Assembly (NCBI GenBank): GCA_032718475.1
Contig: JAUCBJ010006682.1
Coordinates: 1-20,497 of the forward strand
Length of the DNA stretch: 20,497 nt
Direction of reading: 5' to 3'
Source of the DNA: Nemertoderma westbladi
Taxonomy: Eukaryota; Xenacoelomorpha; Nemertodermatida; Nemertodermatidae
Positions within the stretch are counted from its first letter, which is position 1, and the number at the start of each line of letters is the position of its first letter. This document shows positions 10,941-17,377 of the stretch, piece after piece. Made by a program: the position numbers and the translations under genes. The notes beneath the pieces were generated by a model. That model saw only the letters and a program-made list of their open reading frames with translations, was not told the DNA's origin and ran no database searches.

Positions 10941-11523
10941 AGCATAAGCTCAAAGGATGGTATGCTTGAGCATGTGGACGACTTCTGTTACCTGGGATCA
11001 TGGATCCGGAAGTCAGGGGAGGACCTTCGAATACGTAAGGGAAAGGCATGGGCAGCCTTGAATAGGCTTTCCAGGATTTGGAAGTCACCGAGAATTAATC
11101 GTAAACTTAAGGTCCGATTATTTAGAGCAGCAGTAGTTCCTGTACTCCTCTATGGGAGTCCATGCTGGGCTCTAACTGCTGAGAATGCTACGCCGGGTTC
11201 ATTGTGTCAAGTACAATGCACACATCTCCAACCAGACACTATATAACATTGGAGGTATCTCATTGGTTCCCCCAAGCTTGACACTAGAACAAAATCGCCT
11301 CCGGTTTGCAGGACATTGCTTTCGCCGTGAGGACCAGCCATTGCATAATCTTGTACTTTGGCAGCCTCATGGAGTGAATAAGCATGGTGGACAGCCCATG
11401 ACTTTCTTGAGACGCATCTTAAAGGACACTGGCTTTGAAAATGCGGATGATCTAGCAAATGTCATGGGTGATAGGGAGTTGTGGCGGCGCAATTTTGTCG
11501 ACAAGCCGGCACAGCATTCTTAA
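10941..11523 (+). pseudogene. C-terminal region of LINE polyprotein (broken)
   Basis: Downstream of the RT palm come FCYLGSWI, the basic KAWAALNRLSRIWKSP stretch and VVPVLLYGSPCWAL, all typical of RTE/CR1-group C-termini. A frameshift near 11190 moves to the frame with LRFAGHCFRRED, NLVLWQPHG and DRELWRRNFVDKP, ending at a stop at 11521-11523. This last part is shared with the second LINE copy at 11896-12257 at high identity. Confidence 0.85.
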
Positions 11524-11563
11524 AAATGCAGCTGCAATGCAGCATGCCGATACTAGTAGTGCT

Positions 11564-11884
11564 GGGTGAGCCAGAATTTTTATTTTCGTTTTCATTCTTT
11601 AGCTACAAGCGTTTGAAAAAGGTGTCTCTGGCGATATTTCACAGGTCACAGAGCAATCATTCTTCACCCTTATAGTGATTTGATGGTACCAATAGAAAGC
11701 TGCCCATGTAAGGATTCCAAATATGTAAAAATATTTGAATTTGGTTGGGAAATACCTGAGAAATGGGCATTCGAATGTTGCATGTATTTGCTTCCCCTGC
11801 AGGCCATCTATTCTATTTAATTAATGTACCATATTCTAGAACATTTTGTTTATTACATACATAGCTGGGCAACAATGCAATACC
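11564..11884 (+). repeat. Left arm of foldback copy A, inner part
   Basis: The arm resumes with GGGTGAGCCAGAATTTTTAT and runs to CATTTTGTTTATTACATACA and the element centre. It is homologous to 14275-14560, to the complement of 12269-12595, and (11690-11830) to the complement of 14885-15036. Confidence 0.85.
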
Positions 11885-11895
11885 TCTTTAATTAT

Positions 11896-12257
11896 TACTA
11901 GGATCGGCATGCTGCATTGCAGCTGCATTTTTAAGAATGCTGTGCCGGCTTATCGACAAAATTGCACCGCCACAACTCCCTATCACCCATGACATTTGCT
12001 AGATCATCCGCATCTTTCAAGGCCAGTGTCCTTTAAGATGCGTCTCAAGAAAGTCATGGGCTGTCCACCATTCTTATTCACTCCATGAGGCTGCCAAAGT
12101 ACAAGATTATGCACTGGCTGGTCCTCACGGCGAAAGCAATGTCCTGCAAAGCGGAGGCGATTTTGTTCCAGTGTCAAGCTTGGGGGAACCAATGAGACAC
12201 CTCCAATGTTATGTAGTGTCTGGTTGGAGATGTGTGCATTGTACTTGATACAACAAT
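11896..12257 (-). mobile_element. 5'-truncated copy of the same LINE, with 11-bp TSD
   Basis: This is the reverse complement of the last ~360 bp of the LINE (11195-11556). Its translation (minus frame 12004-12192) differs from the first copy by only a few residues, so both inserted recently. TCTTTAATTAT is present at 11885-11895 and again at 12258-12268. This is an 11-bp target-site duplication in the centre of the foldback element, the expected signature of target-primed reverse transcription. The 3' end again stops after GCCGATCCTAGTA. Confidence 0.9.
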
Positions 12258-12268
12258 TCTTTAATTAT

Positions 12269-12714
12269 AGCATTACGTAGCTATTCATAAATAAACAAAA
12301 TGTTCTAGAATATGGTATTTTTATTTAATAGAATATAATAGCCTCATGCAGATGCAAAACCTTTGATGCAACGTATTGACGCGCATATCTCAGCTATTTC
12401 CCAACCAAATTCAGATTATGTTACATATTTGGAATCCTTACATGGTCAGCTTTCCATCAGTACCTACAAATCTCTATAAGGTTGAAGAATATCAGGAGTG
12501 TAACTGGTGAAATATCACCGGAGACACCTTTTTATAAACGCTTGTAGCTAAAGAATGAAAGTGAAAATAAAATTTCTGGCTCACCCAGAAAGGAGGAGGG
12601 AGGTGAAACCGACTGTTTCAAATTTCATGAAATCTCAAGATTTGTTGAAAATTTTTTTTTGGGGGGGGGGGGGGAGGTACCTGAATAACGACACTATATT
12701 CCAGGACATGGTGT
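12269..12714 (-). repeat. Right inverted arm of foldback copy A
   Basis: This uninterrupted arm reads as the reverse complement of the two left-arm pieces. It ends in a 14-G run (12661-12674) and TACCTGAATAACGACACTAT...CCAGGACATGGTGT. CTGGCTCACCCAGAAAGG at about 12577 shows the uninterrupted sequence at the place where the LINE entered the left arm. Confidence 0.9.
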
Positions 12715-14142
12715 ATTAGAATCGAAAGTTTTGACTTTTTTAAACAGTTTTGTTTGTAACGCTGATGATAACGTTTTTATTAAATATTCCAGAATATTTA
12801 TCAACAACATTTTCCTTAAAGTTTCAGAGTATTTAGTAAACTTACCACTGAGTGTTTATAAAGACTTCAGGTATATTAACTGGTTTTAATTGTTTCAACG
12901 AAAGGACAGTGTAAATAAGTCCACGATAAAGCCCAATATAACATTATGTTTATACAAATTTGGACTAACGAGCTACAATTACCCATAAAGCGACCGTTAT
13001 GTTTACACATACAGTAACACACTGTTGGTATCTTCCCTTTTTCTGTGCTTCCGTGAGCGCAAAAATGGTAATGACGTATAAAACAACAAGTCCTTTTGAT
13101 TTGATTTCATTATTACTGTATTTTAGAAGAACTGTTCTAAATGATTAATAAAGTAACCATAGATATTTAATATAAATATCTGGAAAGACGTGTTCGGAGA
13201 ATATAAAGAGTTTTGGAAAATAATGATAAGTTTGACCACTTACTTGGAAAGTTTTGTCTTTAATTTTCAGTCCAATAATTACTTATTGAGAAAGTTAATT
13301 TTATTGGACAAGTGACTCATTGTTACCATCGCGTTCATTTAATGCAGAATTCCAAGCCGATTGACCGAATTTCCGTTGTCGATTTTCCTTTCAACAATTT
13401 TTGGCAATTATTACTCTACTCACAATCCAAGATTAACTATTCAAAAACTTTTCACTAAAAGTACTCGTGCATTCGAGCTATACTTATTGGATAAACGTAC
13501 GCACATATCCACCCTAATACTTCCTAACCTAATGGCAGGTTCTATAGCTTCTCACATATTTAAATATTATTATATAACATCAGAAAGGCGTGGTTCCATC
13601 CCTTAAAGAGGATCATGGATGCAAATATCTGCTGATTAATCCCAAAAATAAAACGGTAACCTGTTCTATTGACTTTAGTTTATTGTTTTAGTTGGAAAAA
13701 CGTGCCACTGTAACCTGCTCCTTTCCCTTAATTGATCATTGAATATTGAGACGAGATATTTATTCGCCGAGATGGGATTTGCGTCCAGATTCCCTCCCTG
13801 ACTCAATAAAATACCGGGTATCATTACAATATATACAATGATGGCGGTAATAGTGGAGGATTCCACAGAACGGATTATTAATAATTGGCATTCTTCACGG
13901 TAACAACTTTGTTGGATAAACATTGCCCCGGTGTGGGCTGCTCAGCTGTATCGATGGTTTCAATCGACAGGTCGTTGCTTTTCTTTACAATGAATCTTCT
14001 TTTCGATTTCTTTTAAATCAGCAGGAACTATGACTTCAGTATAACTTATATAACTAATTGACAGTGTCTAAACATTGCATTATAATCCCCCCACGGCGAT
14101 AACATTTATCATTGTGATTGTCTATTAGTATCTTCCATGTAT
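12715..14142. other. AT-rich DNA between foldback copies, no gene
   Basis: I found no gene. Short ORFs at 13361-13606 (+) and 13675-13923 (-) lack recognisable features. Positions 13679-13735 (TTTATTGTTTTAGTTGGAAA and following CTGTAACCTGCTCCTTTCC) resemble 2697-2745. Confidence 0.45.
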
Positions 14143-14647
14143 ACACCATGTCCCAGAATATAGTGTCGTTATTCAGGTACCTGCCCCCCCCCCCCTAAAT
14201 CTTTCTACAAATCTTAATGAGATTGCATCAAATTCGAAACAGAGTCAGTTTCATCTCCCTCCTCCTCCGTGGGTGAGCCAGAATTTTTATTTTCGCTTTC
14301 GTTCTTTAGCTACAAGCGTTTATAAAAGGTGTCTCCGGTGATATTTCACCAGTTACACTCCTGATATTCTTCAACCTTATAGTGATTTGTAGGTACTGAT
14401 GGAAAGCTGACCATGTAAGGATTCCAAATATGTAACATAATCTGAATTTGGTTGGGGAATAGCTGAGATATTGGCATTCAAAAGTTGCATGGTTTTGCAT
14501 CTGCATGAGGTTATTTTATTCTATTAAATAAAAATACCATATTCAAGATCATTTTGTTTATTTATGAATAGCTACATAATAGTAATTAAATATATATTAC
14601 ATTGTTGCCCAGCTACGTATGGAATAAACAAAATGTTCTAGAATATG

Positions 14648-14880
14648 GTATACCATATTTATGCGCGCCTTCTTACTTAACTAATCAAGGAGAAGATCGA
14701 TGAAGCAGACCCTGAGGGTGATGGTGAGATTAACGAGGCAGAATTTCTTATAATTTCTTATAATAATGAAGAAAACTAATCTCTATTAGCGAAAGATGAA
14801 GTTTTTTATAATACGATAGATAATAATAATATTATAAATATTACTGTATGAAGATTATGGATTTTTACAATATATTTAAT
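14648..14880 (+). mobile_element. ~233-bp insertion in right arm of foldback copy B
   Basis: Relative to copy A, extra DNA separates GAATATGG from TACATTAATT. AGAATATG occurs at both sides (14640-14647 and 14881-14888), a possible 8-bp duplication. A TA duplication (14649-14650 and 14890-14891) is an equally good fit. The ends show no clear inverted repeats. An 18-bp perfect palindrome, AATATGGTATACCATATT (14642-14659), spans the left junction. The insert carries a centrin-like EF-hand coding fragment. Confidence 0.55.
14690..14779 (+). pseudogene. Centrin-like EF-hand fragment (captured terminal exon?)
   Basis: The frame translates as EKIDEADPEGDGEINEAEFL followed by a short tail, and ends at TAA (14777-14779). 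DPEGDGEINEAE is a complete 12-residue EF-hand loop: acidic or oxygen side chains at positions 1, 3, 5 and 9, Gly at 6, Ile at 8 and Glu at 12. IDEAD...GDGEINE..FL closely matches the last EF-hand of centrins. An in-frame TAA (14678-14680) lies just upstream, while TTCTTACTTAACTAATCAAG|G before it resembles an intron branch point and 3' splice site. This suggests a last exon with some intron was captured. Too short for the usual ORF cut-off. Confidence 0.6.
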
Positions 14881-15044
14881 AGAATATGTTACATTAATTA
14901 AATAGAATAAATGTTCTGCAGCGGAAGCAAATACATGTAACATTCGAATGCCCATTTCTCAGGTGTTTCCCAACCAAATTAAAATATTTTTACATAATTG
15001 GATTCCTTGTATGGGCAGCTTTCTATTGGTACCATCGATTCCCC

Positions 15045-15400
15045 GTACTTAGTTCCAATTTAAGCCTCATGCAAATTTAGTTCCAATGGAAACGAATTTA
15101 GTTCCAATTTTGGCGAATTTAGTTTCAATTTAGGCGAACTTAGTTCCAATAACTAGAGAAAAACGAAAACGAATTTAGTTCCAATATAAGCGAATTTAGT
15201 TCCAATAATGGATGCGAATTTAGTTCCAATGGATGCGAATTTAGTTCCAATTTAGGCGAACTTAGTTCCAATAACTAGAGAAAAACGAAAACGAATTTAG
15301 TTCCAATGTAAGCGAATTTAGTTCCAATGGATGCGAATTTAGTTCAAATGGATGCGAATTTAGTTCCAATTGATGCGACCTTAGTTCCAATGTTTCAGGT
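15045..15400 (+). repeat. TTAGTTCCAAT array 1, about 15 copies
   Basis: The unit is CGAAYTTAGTTCCAAT with spacers such as GGATG, TTAGG or TAAG, giving a 16-22 bp period. A longer block with AACTAGAGAAAAACGAAAAC between units occurs twice (about 15152 and 15274), showing a ~122-bp higher-order duplication. The array begins directly at the broken end of foldback copy B. Confidence 0.95.
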
Positions 15401-15475
15401 GTGGGGCGAGCCACGTAGTTGGCGAAGAATCTGTTTAATCTACTAGGTGGATGGTTAAATAATAATTGTAAATAA
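15401..15475 (+). repeat. Array boundary sequence, copy 1
   Basis: GTGTGGGGCGAGCCACGTAG, then TTGGCGAAG and AATAATAATTGTAAATAAC. It is repeated at 15915-16015 after array 2, and part recurs on the minus strand at 8208-8243. Confidence 0.75.
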
Positions 15476-15477
15476 CT

Positions 15478-15612
15478 AACCCAAAATGCTCAACCAACGC
15501 CCAACCTCCTAACCAAAACAATCTTATCCCAAAAAACACCCAAGCTCTTAACCCAAACAACGCCCAACCTCCTAAACCAAACAACGCCGATCTACCTAAA
15601 CCGAAACAACTG
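15478..15612 (+). repeat. Degenerate CCCAACCTCCTAA repeat
   Basis: ACGCCCAACCTCCTAA occurs at about 15498 and again at 15556, with related AACCCAAACAAC and CTAAACC(A/G)AAACAAC units, at a period near 20-30 bp. The 121-codon minus ORF crossing this and the array (15435-15800) is a repeat artefact rich in Gly, Leu and Phe. Confidence 0.7.
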
Positions 15613-15680
15613 GTAAATATTGTATTTGGTGTGAAAATGGCACAATGTGCATGACTTGAGTATATAATACTACGGTAGCA

Positions 15681-15920
15681 CGAACTTAGTTCCAATCGCA
15701 CATTTTCAAAGGCGAACTTAGTTCCAATTGAAACGAATTTAGTTCCAAAATAAATTTTATAAAGGGAACTTAGTTCCAATCGAGGCGAACTTAGTTCCAA
15801 TCCCAGATTATCAAAACGAACTTAGTTCCAATGCATGCGAACTTAGTTCCAATGCATGCGAATTTAGTTCCAATGCATGCGAATTTAGTTCCAATGGATA
15901 CGAACTTAGTTCCAATGTTT
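15681..15920 (+). repeat. TTAGTTCCAAT array 2, about 10 copies
   Basis: This is the same 16-bp core as array 1, mostly the CGAACTTAGTTCCAAT variant. The last units, separated by GCATG, are exactly 21 bp apart. It ends in CCAATGTTTCA, as array 1 does. Confidence 0.95.
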
Positions 15921-16015
15921 CAATCGTGGGGCTAGCCACGCAGTAGGCGAAGCCTATTGCGTATTTCCACTATTTCAGGTGGGTCAGGGTCAACAATAAT
16001 TGCAAATAATTATAA
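15915..16015 (+). repeat. Array boundary sequence, copy 2
   Basis: CGTGGGGCTAGCCACGCAGT, then AGGCGAAGCC and AACAATAATTGCAAATAAT. It parallels 15401-15475, so array plus boundary behaves as one duplicated unit. Confidence 0.7.
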
Positions 16016-16127
16016 AACCCTTCTCATTTTTTATAAACTAATTATTATTAATGAATTAAAAGTATAATTACATATTATGATATATTTATTAATCATGAGT
16101 ATACTGATACTGACTGACTGAGTGTGA

Positions 16128-16148
16128 CGGGATCCAAGAGGGATCCCG
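16128..16148. repeat. Hairpin CGGGATCC/GGATCCCG
   Basis: Perfect 8-bp inverted repeat around a 5-nt loop at the edge where GC content rises. Confidence 0.7.
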
Positions 16149-16668
16149 ATTTATCCGGTTGTGGTAATTTAGTCCACGCGTCCCCGCCGTGTATAAGGAT
16201 GAAATAAAGTGACTGAGTTCTGAAGTTCGGTGTATAATAGGAAGTTATAAGATATAGATATTGTGAATGTGTACAAGGCGGGATACGGTAACTAAAGTCC
16301 CGTGATCCCCTAACTAAACTAATTGGCTGTACCCTACGCTAGCACTGCTGCACTTGAGATAACTGAATCACTGATTAATAGGTTATTGGTTATATTGCAC
16401 GGTGGCCTTACTGCTACTCAATCGATGCCGTTCCCCCCTCTGATTGGTTAATACCCTTGTTGGCGCCCCGTGGAGTATTCCCGTTAACTCCACCTGTTCT
16501 CCTTGGGTTAGGGGTTTGGCCCCTGACCCTCTATTGTGTGCTTCCTTCCCATTCTTATTGGGATGGCGCGAGTTGGTTAATTACCCAATCTCGCGGCTCC
16601 CAATATTGCTTATCGGCTAATAACTTTATGGGGTGTTGGCGGGATTGAATAAGCTAACACTCCCCCCC

Positions 16669-16697
16669 ATGCTATCTTCCCGGTAAGAAGATAGCAT
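16669..16697. repeat. 11-bp stem, 7-nt loop hairpin
   Basis: ATGCTATCTTC (16669-16679) pairs perfectly with GAAGATAGCAT (16687-16697) around CCGGTAA. A C run precedes it and a CCCGAT/ATCGGG stem follows 34 bp later. There is no U-tract, and terminators of bacterial type are not expected here. Confidence 0.8.
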
Positions 16698-17227
16698 CAA
16701 CCAAAAAAGTGCGCTACAATCCCGCTGGATCCCGATCTAGCATCGGGTGTGGGGTGGAAATCTTTTCTCTCGGAGTCGGCTTTCCGGGCCGCTCCCTCTG
16801 GGTATGATAACGCTACCCTTTACGCCTGGCGTCTCATGTCGGGCCGATCGCGCTCACCTCTTCACGCGATTTTTGTTTCCCCAACACTCTCGCCCTATCT
16901 CACCTTCACTCTCACCCTAACTCTCTCATACCCCCGGACCTCCTCGTCCCTTACTCAGCCTCTCATTCTCCCCCCCCCACACTAGGATTGCGTTCGCACT
17001 CTCTCCGCACTTCACTCTATCACTCTTATTCCGATTCTCAAGTCCACTTTGACTGTTTTTATCTCTCCTGACGAACCTCCCCCCCCTCTCGTGCCGCCGC
17101 ACTCAAGAAGTGTGAAATTGTCAGTTGTCTCGTCCATAGTGCCATAGTCATTGTCCCCCAGTCCCAGTAGCTAGTTGAGAAAGGTTGTATGACTATAGTA
17201 CTTACTCCAAACGTATATATTTTACTG

Positions 17228-17377
17228 CTAATCACTACGTACGTACATACGAATTGCACTTATATAGTTATTTGCATTAATTAAATTTATATTTAATAGT
17301 TCGTACGTTACATGCGGCGCCTTCCAGGCGCACCACCTCCCAGTCTCAGTCTCATTCCCTCGCCTCCGGGAACTCAT
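17228..17377 (-). pseudogene. Possible start of a second ORF, cut off after ~22 codons
   Basis: An ATG at 17377-17375 overlaps the stop codon of the large ORF as ATGA, an arrangement used for translational coupling in some non-LTR retrotransposons. The frame runs 49 codons. The first ~22 (beginning MSSRRRGNETETG) are GC-rich like the upstream ORF. From about 17311 the sequence becomes AT-rich and the rest looks random, ending at TAG (17230-17228). I infer a deletion or rearrangement that removed the rest of ORF2. The overlap could also be chance. Confidence 0.3.

Larger units (their letters stand above)
8370..11559 (+). mobile_element. RTE-like non-LTR retrotransposon, near full length, decayed
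   Basis: This is about 3.2 kb of inserted DNA, recognised because the flanking foldback arm is contiguous in its two other copies. A GC-rich 5' leader (8370-8677) precedes a single APE-type endonuclease-RT coding region, and the 3' end carries GCAGCTGCAATGCAGCATGC and a short TAGTA-like tail. A short TGCT is present on both sides (8366-8369 and 11560-11563). Length, one-ORF layout and domain order fit RTE-group elements, but the clade call is from pattern only. Several frameshifts and stops make it non-functional. Confidence 0.85.
8244..12714. mobile_element. Foldback element with ~447-bp inverted arms, copy A
   Basis: The left arm is 8244-8369 plus 11564-11884, rejoined across a LINE insertion. 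The right arm is 12269-12714 in reverse complement. Lengths agree closely (447 and 446 bp). The outer ends are ACACCATGTCCTGG and its complement CCAGGACATGGTGT. The arms then run through a C/G homopolymer, CCTCCCTCCTCCTT, GGGTGAGCCAGAAT and CATTTTGTTTATT toward a short central region. No transposase is seen, so this is a non-autonomous long-inverted-repeat element. No convincing target-site duplication is visible at the outer ends. Confidence 0.8.
14143..15036. mobile_element. Foldback element copy B, truncated and interrupted
   Basis: The left arm begins with ACACCATGTCCCAG at 14143, has a 12-C run (14184-14195) and continues without the LINE through GGGTGAGCCAGAATTTTTAT. The palindromic centre is about 14552-14650 (TTTATTTATGAATAGC on one side, ATGGAATAAACAAAATG on the other). 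The right arm is interrupted by 14648-14880, resumes at 14889 with TACATTAATTAAATAGAATA and stops at ACCATC (15036). There it is replaced by the TTAGTTCCAAT array, so the outer part of the right arm is missing. Confidence 0.8.
16016..17227. other. Transition to GC-rich, hairpin-rich DNA; no recognised gene
   Basis: AT-rich DNA gives way at about 16120 to GC-rich sequence that is strongly pyrimidine-rich on + from about 16860 to 17095, and an AT-rich patch follows at about 17170-17310. Strong inverted repeats cluster here: CGGGATCC/GGATCCCG (16128-16148), an 11-bp stem at 16669-16697 and CCCGAT/ATCGGG (16731-16747). GGATCCCGAT occurs at 16141 and again at 16727 in similar context. Small ORFs (16457-16648, 16749-16985, 17059-17259) have no family features. 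It may be 3' untranslated DNA of the minus-strand element, or flank. Confidence 0.45.

Noticed and set aside
15435-15800. 121-codon minus-strand ORF with a Gly/Leu/Phe repeat
   Set aside because: It is entirely the translation of the TTAGTTCCAAT array and the CCCAACCTCCTAA repeat.
16463-16480. TGGCGCCCCGTGG as a retroviral/LTR primer-binding site
   Set aside because: It starts like a lysine-tRNA primer site, but the following bases do not match a tRNA T-arm. It is on the strand opposite to the zinc-knuckle ORF, and no long terminal repeats were found.
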